Shown: piece after piece, positions 25,292-35,189 of the stretch
How positions within the stretch are numbered: the first letter of the stretch is position 1
Layout of the letters: each line of letters starts with the position of its first letter
Assembly: GCA_017354895.1 (NCBI GenBank)
Contig: CP071494.1
Location: forward strand, 682,001-746,000
DNA: 64,000 nucleotides
Direction: 5' to 3'
Origin: Podospora comata
Taxonomy: Eukaryota > Ascomycota > Sordariomycetes > Sordariales > Podosporaceae
Made by a program: the position numbers and the translations under genes
The notes under the pieces: model-generated
Told to the model about the DNA's origin: nothing
The model's database searches: none
What the model saw: only the letters and a program-made list of their open reading frames with translations

Positions 25292-26421
25292 TCACTCGTC
25301 CTTGAACAGCTCCCCCAACGCAGCCAAACTCACATTTCCACCACTAAACACCACCCCCAGATCCCACCCCTCCTCTCCCCCTTCCTGCTCAACCATTTTC
25401 CTAAAATCCTCGTTATACAGCGCAACTGCTAAGCCGACCACAGCAGAGGGCTCAACCACCACCTTGAGGCGCTCATACACCAGCCTCATGGCCGCCCTGA
25501 TCTGGTCCTCGGTGACGGAGTACATCCCGTCGACCAACCTCCTTTCATAAATGATACTCCAGGGTATCTTGCCCACCGGCGTCCTCAGCCCATCACCAAT
25601 GGTCAGCGACTTGACGGCCTCGACTCTCTTACCAGAGTAATACCCCCTTTTGCCGTCGTCTGCCCCCTCAAAGGAGGGCTCAGCACCAAAGACTTTTGTC
25701 TTGCTCTCGGAGCAGGCGAGGGCGGTGCCGGAGAGGAGACCGCCGCCTCCGCAGGGGGTGATGATTGCGTTTAGGGGGGTGGGGACTTGGGCTAGGAGCT
25801 CGAGGGCGGCGGTCCCCTGGCCGGCGATGATGTGAGGGTGGTCGTAGGGGGGGATGAGGGCTGCGCCGGTGGAGGAGATGATTTTCTGGGCGGCGGCTTC
25901 GCGCTCTGGGGCTGTGGGGCCGGAGAAGGTGATTTGGGCGGAGTAGGAGAGGGTGGCGGCTATTTTGGAGGGGGTGGAGATTGTGGGCATGACGATGTAG
26001 GCTGGGATGGAGGAGGTTTTGGCGGCTAGAGAGAGGGCTTGGGCGTGGTTGCCTGGGGGGTTAGGTAAGTGATGGGGTGAGGGAGGGGGTTCGTGTAAAT
26101 ACCTGATGAGTGAGTTACCACACCGCGGGAGGGGTCAAAGTCGGGGGATTGCTTTAGGCGTTCGATGGCGTGGAAAGCACCGCGGGCCTTGAAGGCGCCG
26201 ATGCGTTGGAAGTTTTCACATTTGAAATGGATGCGGAGGATGGGGTTGGAGGGGGTTTGGCCGGACCACTCTGTGTTGGAGAGGGATTCGGGGGTTTGGG
26301 GGGTGGAGGCGAGGGTGTTGATGTAGGTTGAGGTGAGGACGGGGGTCTGGTGGATGAAGGGTTTGATGAGTTTGTGAGCTTCTTGGACGGAGGCCAAGGT
26401 GAGGGTTTCGGGGGAAGACAT
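25292..26421 (-). CDS. PLP-dependent threonine/serine dehydratase or serine racemase-like enzyme
   Basis: Fold-type II PLP enzyme of 359 residues from two exons, 26103-26421 and 25292-26052, joined in the conserved THSSGNHAQA loop across a GTATTT...CAG intron. The PLP-binding Lys78 sits in the FQRIGAFKARGAF segment. The phosphate-binding Gly-rich loop CGGGGLLSG and the late SGGN motif are present. The size matches catabolic threonine dehydratases, L-serine dehydratases and eukaryotic serine racemases. The C-terminal ACT-like regulatory domains of biosynthetic Ilv1 are absent, so this is not the isoleucine-pathway enzyme. It is transcribed divergently from the IDO gene across a 1.08-kb promoter containing two GGCCGGA palindromes. 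The exact reaction (deamination or racemisation, serine or threonine) cannot be decided from sequence alone. Confidence 0.88.
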
Positions 26422-26819
26422 TGTGATGGTGTATTTGAGCCCGGGCCGGGAGTGGATCGAGGTTCGGATCCGGATCGCGGGGTAGTTTTGGTGTAAAGTG
26501 TAAATTGACAGCACACACAACTGGTGATTAGCAAGTTTTATTTGCAACGAGTTTGGTATGGCAGTGAGACGTTCAAATTGAGTTTTAAAGGTAAAGAATC
26601 CTAGCCCATGATAGCTCCACCTGTCTTAGCCCTGCTGTTGACATTTGACATTCTCGCCTTCCTAATCGAGGTTGACATGGCGGGCTGGCCGGGTGAGGGG
26701 TTGATTAGCTGAGGAGTTGCTATGGCCCGATAACGGAGCACCACAACGATCCGAACCGGTCAGAGGAAGCGTTTTCACCGTCAAAGCCTGTTAAGAGCAC
26801 CCCGACCACGGGAGATAAC

Positions 26820-26838
26820 GGCCGGAATTTCTCCGGCC
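26820..26838. promoter_or_regulatory. Palindrome GGCCGGA-N5-TCCGGCC
   Basis: A perfect inverted repeat with 7-bp arms lies 400 bp upstream of the dehydratase-like start. It contains CGG-N7-CCG, a spacing used by fungal Zn(II)2Cys6 factors. Further GGCCGG copies lie just to the right (26880-26905). Confidence 0.45.
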
Positions 26839-27366
26839 GTTTCGATCGGGCGTCTTGAGAAAAAAATGGGGAGGGAGGCCGGCTGAGGCCGGTTATGGCC
26901 GGAGATGGGTGGAGCTTGTTTGTTGCTGTTACATAGCTAGTGCATAGTCGACACCACTGCATGGGTTGCTTTCTTCGACTTCATTCGGGTGCAAGGGTGA
27001 CGACAGGAGTATAGGGTGAGTTTCTCTTATCTTTTCGGCTGGTCATGGTGAGGGCGCATGAACTGTATTTTGGTGTGTTTGGACTGATTTGCACGACCAT
27101 AGGCGTGCACCAGTAACGTTGAGGTTAGGGTTGGTGTTGGTGGTTATCTTGCTTGATATTGCGAGCTTAGGAACATACAATATACTGATTCGAACCATTA
27201 TTTCTTTGTCGAGATCCCGCTGCCAGACACGATGGCCGGGCCAGCAAGGTGACAGTCTCGTGGTCTCCTCATGGCTTTCCATGACAAAGAGAAATCGGTC
27301 TGTCGGATATCAACCATCCGGGGGAGTTGCTAGTTCGCGTAGACGGTCAAGATGTGACCAGGGCGA

Positions 27367-27386
27367 GGCCGGAATAGATTCCGGCC
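27367..27386. promoter_or_regulatory. Palindrome GGCCGGAAT-N2-ATTCCGGCC
   Basis: A perfect inverted repeat with 9-bp arms lies 120 bp upstream of the IDO start codon and 7 bp before a TATA-like sequence. It contains CGG-N8-CCG. It is related in sequence to the palindrome at 26820-26838, which suggests that one factor could bind both ends of this divergent promoter. Confidence 0.5.
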
Positions 27387-27392
27387 ATGGTG

Positions 27393-27398
27393 TATATA
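27393..27398 (+). promoter_or_regulatory. TATA-box-like element of the IDO gene
   Basis: TATATA lies 108 bp upstream of the IDO start codon and immediately downstream of the GGCCGGAAT palindrome, a sensible core-promoter position. Confidence 0.4.
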
Positions 27399-27505
27399 GG
27401 CGAGCAAGTTGGCCAGTCTTCAGGACCAAATCAACAGCTTCAATCTCAACTTCAAACATCTTCTCGACACTTCGAACCCTCAAAGATTCTTGACCTCAAG
27501 ACACA

Positions 27506-29007
27506 ATGGGTTCCCTATCCAACCCCGTCACCCTCTTCAACGTCCTCACAGACGCCAAACCAGACGACACCTCCCTCCCAGCCTTCATGGTGTCCACCAC
27601 CCGCGGCTTCCTCCCCCGTGCCGACCCCATCGTCACTCTACCCCCCGAGTTTGACCCTCTGGAGTCGATCCTTCAGCGTATGCCCGTCAAGACGGCCTCT
27701 GGTGAGCCTGGCCTCCTAGCCGAGGGCAAGCTGGGCAATGTCGTCCTGTCCGAGCTCCCAGACTTGACCTCCCACATCGACAAGTACGCCCCCAACCTCC
27801 CCTTGATGAACGCCCTGTATCGAGACTACTCCTTCCTCTTGTCCGCCTTCCTCCTCGAACCCTGCCATCTCCGCTTCATCAAAGGCGAACCCTACGGCCT
27901 AGCCCGTGATGTCCTCCCAGCCAGCATTGCCCGCCCAATCAAGCGCTGTGCCGAATTGTATGACACCCCCAATCCCCCTTCCCTCTTATCACTGTTGCTA
28001 ACCCTCCTGCGACAAAAAGAACGGGCTTCAAACCCTTCATGGAATACGCCGGCTCCTACGCCCTCTACAACTACCGCCTCGCCAACCCCCCCTCTGGCCT
28101 CTCCTACCCCAACCTCCGCCTCATCCGCGCGTTCGAGCACGGGCTCGACCCCTCCTCCTCCGAGGCAGGCTTCGTGCTCGTGCACATCGCCATGGTCTCC
28201 CACTCCCCTCTGCTAGTCTCGGGCTGCGTCAACGCCCTATCGTCCGCTACCTCCCGCGACAGGAGCAGGTTCAACACTGCCCTCGGGGAGGAGATGTTGA
28301 CCGCGTTGCGCAACATCAACAGGTCGATGGAGACGATGTGGCAAAAGTCCAAACCGGGGAGTTACACCTCGTTTCGGACCTTCATCTTTGGGATCACCTC
28401 GCAGAGCATGTTTCCCGACGGGGTGCTGTACGAGGGGATAGAGGAGTACAAAGGGGAGAGACAGAGGTTCAGGGGGGAGTCGGGGGCGAACGATAGTATG
28501 ATTCCACTGATGGATAGTTTGTTGAGTATTCCGATGCCGGAGACGCCGTTGACGGAGATATTGCAGGATTTTAGGCAGTACAGGCCGTCGAACCACCGGG
28601 ATTTTATCAAGTATGTAGCTGAGAGGCAGGATGAGTTGGGGATCAAGCGATGGGCTTTGGGCGGGGAGGAGGAGGAGGAGGAGGACGAGGGGAGGGAGAC
28701 AAGGAGGCTTTGGTTGAGGCTGTTGGATCAGGTGAGGGAGTTTAGGTGGCGGCATTGGTGTTTTGCTAGGGAGTATATCCTCAAGCAGACTTCGCATCCT
28801 ACTGCTACGGGGGGGAGTCCGATTGTGACTTGGTTGCCTAATCAGTTGGGTGCTGTGTTGGCTGAGATGGAGAAGATTTATGGGGATGGTGGTGGGAGGG
28901 GGAAGCTGGGGGAGGAGATCGAGGGGATTATGGACTTGGTGGGGAGGCAGAGGGAGATGTTGGAGAAGGAGGTGAGGAAGTTTTGCGAAGAGAGGGGTGT
29001 TAACTAG
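27506..29007 (+). CDS. Indoleamine 2,3-dioxygenase (tryptophan-degrading haem enzyme)
   Basis: Haem dioxygenase that opens the indole ring of L-tryptophan to N-formylkynurenine, the first step of the kynurenine route to NAD. The model has two exons, 27506-27957 and 28020-29007; splicing restores ...CAEL-TGFKPFMEYAGSY and gives 479 residues. Family landmarks are the MEYAGSYALYNYRL segment, FRTFIFGITSQSMFPDGV, the SGANDSMIP segment, and the proximal haem ligand His343 in the PSNHRDFI segment, equivalent to human His346. A Glu-rich insert (about residues 368-378) and a coiled C-terminus follow, as often seen in fungal IDOs. Codon bias weakens in the 3' half. Filamentous fungi usually carry several IDO paralogues, and I cannot tell which type this is. 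The divergent PLP enzyme and shared palindromes hint at joint control of amino-acid catabolism. Confidence 0.93.
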
Positions 29008-29221
29008 GTAGATATGTGGCTCGGTATGGCGTTTGTGAGTAAATAATGCAAAATCGAGATTTGTCTCCCCTTAACCAATGCTATGCTTTCTACTTCTCTC
29101 TTTCTACAAATCGCAAACAGTTCCAACGCCAACCCCATTAATACCCCCTACTCATACCACCCATACCATTACATTATCATGACCCATTCCTTTCACTTTG
29201 AACCAGATCCCCCCCCTCAAT

Positions 29222-30423
29222 TCAAAAAGCCATAACCATCCCAGCCACCCCAACCAAAGCTCCCACAAACCCCCCCTCATACCTCACAGCAGCCCCCGTC
29301 CCCGGCAAAGCCTTCGCAACCCCAGCCGTCTCCCCCGCTCTCACAAGCGTACAGCTCGCCGTCCCACAACCATACCCATCAGGACAGCACCCCTCACTTT
29401 CATCCCTCTCATTGCACATGAACCACCCATTAGCACACTCATCCCCCATCACAGGCGGCGCACCAGTCGGCATCGGCACCGCAATTGTCACCCCATTGCC
29501 ATCAACCACCGTCGTCGAGGAAGTCAAAGGCGGGCAATCAGTCTCGGCGCAATCCCGACCTATCTGACAACACCCCCCCTCGTTATTCGCACGAGCAAGA
29601 CAAGCATAATACCCCGTGGGACAAAATCCCGGTTCACCCGTTGTAGACGTCTCCGGGGCGTCATCAGACGTAGTTGTCGATGACTGGGGTCGAGTTGACG
29701 TCGTTTCCGGAGTAGAACTCGACTCTGAAGTAGTTGTTGTTGTTGCCTCCAGCGGAGCCGAGGTCGTGGTTGTAGTTGGGATAGGAACAGGAGTGGACAC
29801 TATCCCCTCCTTGACACCTACAGTTTCATATCAGTCAACCATCCCACCAAAAATCCATGTCAAGATGGGCACTTACAACCCAACCCGCCGCAAACCCACC
29901 CCTTCAAACAACACCCTCCCCCAACCTCACTCGGGCACCCAACCCCCCCCTCCCCGCAACTCGTCACGCCCCCCGTGCACTGGGTGTTATCCGGGCAGCA
30001 ACCCACCGGCCCCAAGCCAGTATCCGGGATATTGATGCATGTCGACCCTTCGTAGCAGCAGGTGTTGGGGTAGCCGATGTTGCTGCATGATAGTGTGTCT
30101 GTCGGACAGGACCACTGTCTTTTGCTTACTCCCAGCACCCCTCGTCGTTGTGGGTTGGGGGATGCGGGTGGAGGGGGGTTGTAGACTGCGCGGAGGGGGG
30201 CGGAGAAGGAGGTTCCATCTCTCGGGAGGAGGACCGCAGCAGAAGAGTTGGAAGGGGATGTATGGGAGGGGTCGAAGGCGCAAAAGTGGGAGTGGAATTT
30301 GAGGGAGGGGTTGTTGGGGGGCATTTTTCGAATGGCGGTTGGCTGTTGGAGGGGGGTTTGTTGTTCGGCGAGGGAGAGGTGGGCGGACATTAAGGCCCAG
30401 AGCGGGAGGGGGAGGGGGCGCAT
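29222..30423 (-). CDS. Cys-rich, probably GPI-anchored surface protein
   Basis: Predicted 380-residue secreted protein from two exons, 29877-30423 and 29222-29817, joined across a GTAAGT...TAG intron. Residues 1-19 (MRPLPLPLWALMSAHLSLA) form a signal peptide, which decides the start, since the frame is open 35 codons further up through a Thr run. The first exon ends in a Cys-rich module with repeated CC pairs. The second begins with a Ser/Thr-rich stretch, likely O-glycosylated, and has a second Cys-rich module (GYYACLARANNEGGCCQIG and GWFMCNERDESEGCCPDG are similar, suggesting internal duplication). The C-terminus is a short hydrophobic tail (GGFVGALVGVAGMVMAF) fitting a GPI signal. I do not recognise a named family. 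It converges with IDO, with about 215 bp between the stops. Confidence 0.75.
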
Positions 30424-31139
30424 TGTGGTGGTGGTGGTGGTGGTGGTGGTGAGTGAGGTTGTCTGTGATCTGGGGAGGGAGCGGTGTTGCGAATTGAATT
30501 GAATTGCGGTGTAGCGTCGGGTGCACAAGAGGGGTTACCGTCGCGCGGGCACAGCGGGGGTAATTCAACAGAGAAAAATGTGTCAACAATAAATCATGCA
30601 AGAACCTCAACCCTGGGAGAGCCGTCTGTATCGCCAGAGGAGGCGTGGTCGTGATTGTAAATGTTCAGCTGTCGCAAGTCGTATGCGCAAACAGCTATGT
30701 TGACATTCTGTGGGTCCGGCTCTTTGGTCGAGAACACCGCGACAACGCAACGGTCAGGGGGGGGTTGCTGCTTATCGTTGCTTGGCGTACACGTTGGCTG
30801 GAGCTAAACTGTGAGAAGGGGTCAATGATGTCTGGACAGACAACCAGATGAAAGTTAGTGAGTGGATTTTTTTGTAAGATTTGAGCCAAAAATGAAGAAT
30901 AGAAAACAAGGTGAACAACAACATCAACAACTGGAAAAGCTCAGTAACACAAACTCTCAGGAACCCCCTGCATCACCCCACCCGACCATCGGAACCCCCC
31001 ACGTCCAATCATCCCAACTCGGCAGTTTGTTTACATGTCCCCTGAATTGCTTCAACGTTTGTACATTTTAGATTGAGGGTATCTACCACAGGTGCACATC
31101 CATAGTCTTACACAACATCCCCCCCCTTATCCAAACTTT
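30424..31139. other. Spacer between the surface-protein gene and mrm1
   Basis: No gene is seen. The left part is the 5' region of the surface-protein gene, including the GTG repeat. The right part is AT-richer and is probably the mrm1 3' flank. Confidence 0.45.
30425..30450. repeat. GTG trinucleotide repeat
   Basis: About eight GTG units lie immediately upstream of the start codon of the Cys-rich surface protein gene (on its leader strand they read CAC). Length variation here would change its 5' UTR, or a Thr run if an upstream start were used. Confidence 0.8.
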
Positions 31140-33254
31140 TTAAATCTCAAACAACGTCTCCTTCGTGACCTCCTCACCATCCTCCTCCGCTGCCTCCTTC
31201 TTCAACACAGCCTTCTGCATCCCCTTCAAAAACGAGGCACACAGCAACGCCCCCGCCACATTGACATTCAAACTATCCACCACGCTCTGCCCCGCCATGG
31301 AAGGGATATTCAACTCGTAATCTGCCTTCTTGACCACCAGCCTGTCCAACCCCTCACCTTCACTCCCCAGCAACAAAACACACGGCGTTCTCTTCAACGG
31401 GTCTGTCTCCTCAATATCAAACAAATCAACCTGTCTTCTTTGTCTTGTAGCACCCGGCTCCTGCGCAACAGCAGCATAAACCTCCCAGCCGTTCGCCCTC
31501 GAAGCATTGAGGAACTCGGGCAGAGAATTAATCCCAAAAATGGTCACTTCCTCCGCCGCACCAGCCGATGCCTTCAACGCGACAGGCGTGATTTTTGTCC
31601 CACCATAGTTTGTAATCGCCACAGCAGCCGCGCCAAAGAACCCGACACTGCGCAGAATAGCACCTAGGTTGACAGGGTCAAGAATTCTGTCAAGCACCAC
31701 AACCAAAGGTTTGTGCGTAGCGCTCTTGCGCCAGTAGACAAAGTCATTCGTGCCATTGATAGCAACGTCCTCAGCCGACTGATGGCCCAACTCGACCGAA
31801 AACCCAGGCTTAGCCGCGTACTCAGCCGGGTCCTCAGGAATGGCGCCCAAGGCCACGATCGGTGGCTGAGGGAGAGCAGACGCTTCAAGAACAAACCCGT
31901 TGTGGGGACGGGAAGAAGACAACTTGCTCATGAGACGCATGCCATACTTCCCGGAGACGACCTCGACAGGGACGTTCTTTTGCTTGGCGAGGGTGCGGAT
32001 GACTTTCTCGGCTTTGATGTCATCTGCGTTCTGGGACTCGCGGACGTCGTCGCCTTGTTGGATGTAGAGCTTGTAGAGCTTGCGGCGGCCGGAGCGGAGG
32101 GCGGCTTCGACGGAGGAGGAGCCGTAGAGGAACTGGGAGGCGGCGGTGGTGTAGGTGATGCCGATGGGCTCGGGGCGCTCGTAGGCATCACTGTCGTGGA
32201 AGGGTTTGTCCTTGTATTCTCTTGGGGGGCGGTCGTTGAAGTCTCTCGGGGCGCGGTCCTTGAACTCTCTTGGAGGTTTATCGCCGAAGTCTCTTGGGGG
32301 TCTGTCCCCAAAATCTCTGGAGGAGCGCTCTTTGAACTCTCTTGGAGGTCTATCGCCGAAGTCTCTTGGGGGTCTGTCCCCAAAATCTCTGGAGGAGCGC
32401 TCTTTGAACTCTCTTGGAGGCCTGTCACCAAAGTTCCTGGGGGGTCTGTCCCCAAAAGCTCTGGAGGAGCGCTCTTTGAACTCTCTTGGAGGAAAGACCC
32501 TCTGAGGCACATCGCCGAAGCTTCTCGATGGCCTGTTACCGTTACGAAGCGGCCTGTCACCAAAGCTCTTGCCCCGTCTATCCCCGTCACGACTCCCCCT
32601 GTCAAACTTTCTGTCCCTCGACCCGAAGCTCCTTTCTTCCCGGTCACGAGAAGGAGCAGTTTTAGCATAACCCCCAAAAGGCCTCTCTCTCCCCTTGTTC
32701 GACCTCTTATCCTGCCCCCAAGGATTCATACCCTCCTCCCCCCTCATCATAGAAGCAAAACCCCTAGAATCCAACGGCTTTGATGCCGAAGACCTCTCCC
32801 TATCCCTGCGAGAAGGACGGACATCCCTCCCTCTCTCACCTCTTGAATTGGTAAAAGCATCACCGTCGGCAGAACCCATCCCCATTTCCCGTTTCAGCTG
32901 TTTGACCTCTTCGGCCAATTGTCCAGTCTTGAACTTGTAGACCAAACTTTTCTTGCCATGGCTGTCCTCGGGGTCAAAGAAGCGGGCTTGCTTGGACTTG
33001 GGTCTGGCCTTGTCTGGGTACTCGGTGATGTCCTTTCTTCCCTTGCGGATCTTGTAGTCGGGGCGTTGGGCTTTGAGTTCATCCCGGAGCTTTTGACGCT
33101 CGGCGTAGGTGTGGCCGTCATTTTTGAACTTGCCGGATTGAAGGGTGGTTGAGACGGAGAAGGCCTTTGAGGAAGGGGTGATGAGTGAGATGACCGAGGG
33201 AGATGAGGTGGTTATTGACGGTCTGGTGGCACGGTAGGCCAGTTGGAGAGCCAT
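31140..33254 (-). CDS. mrm1: Mitochondrial rRNA 2'-O-ribose methyltransferase MRM1 (SpoU/TrmH family)
   Basis: Intronless gene of 704 residues. SPOUT-fold methyltransferase that, in yeast, methylates a guanosine ribose in the peptidyl-transferase centre of 21S mitochondrial rRNA. Residues 1-40 are Ser/Thr/Ala-rich with few acidic residues, consistent with mitochondrial import. Residues about 130-370 are a very charged Arg/Asp/Gly/Ser linker containing a 72-bp in-frame tandem repeat. A SpoU substrate-binding domain follows (FLYGSSSVEAALRSGRRKLYKLYI). The knotted catalytic domain has motif 1 near residue 525 (LDPVNLGAILRS), motif 2 (LLLGSEGEGL) near 627 and motif 3 (SLNVNVAGALL) near 660. Yeast Mrm1 lacks such a long linker. 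The linker resembles RNA-binding RG/RD-rich low-complexity sequence and may be disordered. High confidence in the function class. Confidence 0.93.
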   Translation of the reverse strand: MALQLAYRATRPSITTSSPSVISLITPSSKAFSVSTTLQSGKFKNDGHTYAERQKLRDELKAQRPDYKIRKGRKDITEYPDKARPKSKQARFFDPEDSHGKKSLVYKFKTGQLAEEVKQLKREMGMGSADGDAFTNSRGERGRDVRPSRRDRERSSASKPLDSRGFASMMRGEEGMNPWGQDKRSNKGRERPFGGYAKTAPSRDREERSFGSRDRKFDRGSRDGDRRGKSFGDRPLRNGNRPSRSFGDVPQRVFPPREFKERSSRAFGDRPPRNFGDRPPREFKERSSRDFGDRPPRDFGDRPPREFKERSSRDFGDRPPRDFGDKPPREFKDRAPRDFNDRPPREYKDKPFHDSDAYERPEPIGITYTTAASQFLYGSSSVEAALRSGRRKLYKLYIQQGDDVRESQNADDIKAEKVIRTLAKQKNVPVEVVSGKYGMRLMSKLSSSRPHNGFVLEASALPQPPIVALGAIPEDPAEYAAKPGFSVELGHQSAEDVAINGTNDFVYWRKSATHKPLVVVLDRILDPVNLGAILRSVGFFGAAAVAITNYGGTKITPVALKASAGAAEEVTIFGINSLPEFLNASRANGWEVYAAVAQEPGATRQRRQVDLFDIEETDPLKRTPCVLLLGSEGEGLDRLVVKKADYELNIPSMAGQSVVDSLNVNVAGALLCASFLKGMQKAVLKKEAAEEDGEEVTKETLFEI
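32269..32484 (-). repeat. 72-bp in-frame minisatellite inside mrm1
   Basis: Three successive 72-bp units begin at about 32269, 32341 and 32413, and a truncated fourth begins at 32485. Each encodes 24 residues of the pattern REFKERSS-RDFGDRPP-RDFGDRPP. The first two units are nearly identical at DNA level and the third is more diverged. Shorter relatives (RSFGDRPLR, DFNDRPPREYKDK) flank the array. The unit length is a multiple of three, so copy-number change keeps the frame. Confidence 0.9.
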
Positions 33255-33968
33255 GACGGCTCGGGAAAGTGTGAAGAAGTGAAACTGAATGTATGTATGT
33301 TTGCTGAGTGAAGCCTCACTTTTTGAGTCTCAAGGATGCCAAGAGATGTGTACAAGAGAGATGCACTTGAGGTGTCTTGTGTGTTTCAATGCGAAGAAAA
33401 GGGTTACAAGCCTCAACCTGAACCACAATCTAAAATGTACAAACGCACAAGACGAACTCAGCCCCCAAAATGAGAGAGAATGAATGCTTTTGAGACTATG
33501 TTTGCTCCTTCCTCGAAGAAAATCCAGGCCTTCAGATGCAGAAAAAGTCGGGAAGGTGCCAAGCCCAGGACCCAGCGGCCCCACCACAGCTGCCGGGCAG
33601 CCAACCAAAGTATTGAGGACATTACATTTCAATGTAGTCCCTGCAACGCCTTAATCCATTTAAGCAAACGCGTGTTTTTGGTCCGTCGCGTGAAAGGCGG
33701 CGCCCCTCCACTTCCCATGCTTTGAGACTGTCTCTCTGTTAACCATTACCCCCCTCACCCCGACTCTCAGCTTGTGCAATTTTCAGTAAACAGCCTGGGC
33801 ATTGGTATGCGGCCACAGCCTTTTGTTTTCTGTCATCTCAATTGACTTGCTTCTCCAGGAGTAGCTTCCCCAAACTTGCTTACATTTGGAGACGTTTCGA
33901 ACTCGACATTTTGGCACAGCAAACCAGCACGCACCCCCCTTCGACTTATTGTTGATGTACTGCCGACC

Positions 33969-34428
33969 ATGGCCACCAATGGTCTTTTGAGCTCAGATGA
34001 TGAGCTGTTTTTTGATCCCATGCCGACAGAAGAACCCACGACCTATGAGTTCCAATCCGAACTGTCAGACGATGAGGATCCAGATCCGATTGCGGTCGAC
34101 GAGATTACCCAGCCTGTTGCGCCTTCGGTATCGTCACATTTGATGCCTGCGATGCCTCGTGCGAATATGGACGACTTTTTGCCCAACGACTCCATACAGT
34201 ATGAGGAACCACCGGTGACGAATGGGCATGGCTATGACGGACATCGAAGCGATAGAGGCGACTCGGTCGGTCCAGTCACAAGAATCGTCGACATCGAAGT
34301 AGCGTTACCGGAGATGTCGGAGGAAAAGAAGGCCGAGTTTGAGTACATTGAGGTGCCAGAGATGAAGCCAGAAACTGAGGGCTACATGACAAGGAGGACA
34401 CGCAATGGGGTAAGGGGTTGTGCTGGGT
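33969..34428 (+). CDS. Acidic open frame, separate small gene or 5' exon of the chromatin remodeller
   Basis: Open frame of 153 codons starting with MATNGLLSSDDELFF. It is Asp/Glu/Pro-rich and ends with EYIEVPEMKPETEGYMTRRTRNG. A good donor, GGTAAGG, follows at 34410, after 147 codons in phase 0. Codon choice looks coding. The acidic composition resembles N-termini of nuclear proteins. It points at the remodeller gene 0.8 kb downstream, and a phase-compatible but weak acceptor (GAG) exists at 35219. No clean splice model joins the two, so I list it separately. I do not recognise a domain. Confidence 0.45.
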
Positions 34429-35189
34429 GATTTGCTGTTTGTGTCTGCTGTGGTGGGAGATACGATGAGCAAGGCTCAAGGATGCAAGTGCGTCAACATC
34501 ATGGGAGTTGCGTTGTGCTGTGTTAGGCTGTGACGTTTGTCTAAGGAGTTGTAGTTGGCAACTCTTCCAAGTGGTTGAGTGGAAGCTGGGACGACAACCA
34601 CAAGGGCTTCAGGGGTCGGGGGGTGGGTGGGGTTGCCATCAAAGTATCAAGTCCCAACATGGAGAGCAAGTTGCTCTGTCGGGATGTGATGCAATCCCGG
34701 GCTCCTGATCCAAACTCTTTTGGGTTTGTCTTTAGTATGGAGCCAGGGGTTTTTGGGGAGCTTGAGTTGTGCGGTCATGGTGCCTACAGTATCGCTAACC
34801 TCGCTGTTCTGGCTTCAAACATGGTCAGCATCCTCTTCCTAGCCCACATGACGACCTCCAGCTTTCGGCATCTCCCGAGCCGAAGACTTGTCTGGCTTCT
34901 TTTCTGCCTTCACCCATCGCTCCTTCTCCACCTAAGGAGTTTGGCTGGGTCACACAACTACTGTCAATGACCTTCCCCTATTGATCACAATATTGCTCCT
35001 TCCCAACACACCTTCGTCTGAACCCTTAGCGCCTTTTCATTATTTGCAGGTCACACGGTTTTGTTATCCATCTATTTCTCCGTTTGGTTTGATTCGCCGT
35101 TTTCCTCTTCCCGACAACCTCAACTTTCTCGCTGTTGCTCGCCTCCCAAGCTTCTGTAAAGGCCCATTCTCGCCGGTTTGTTCCTTCCA

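Noticed and set aside
31713-32783. 356-codon + strand frame opposite mrm1
   Set aside because: It covers the mrm1 repeat and reads as a Ser/Leu/Gly repeat; sense-strand homology is decisive.
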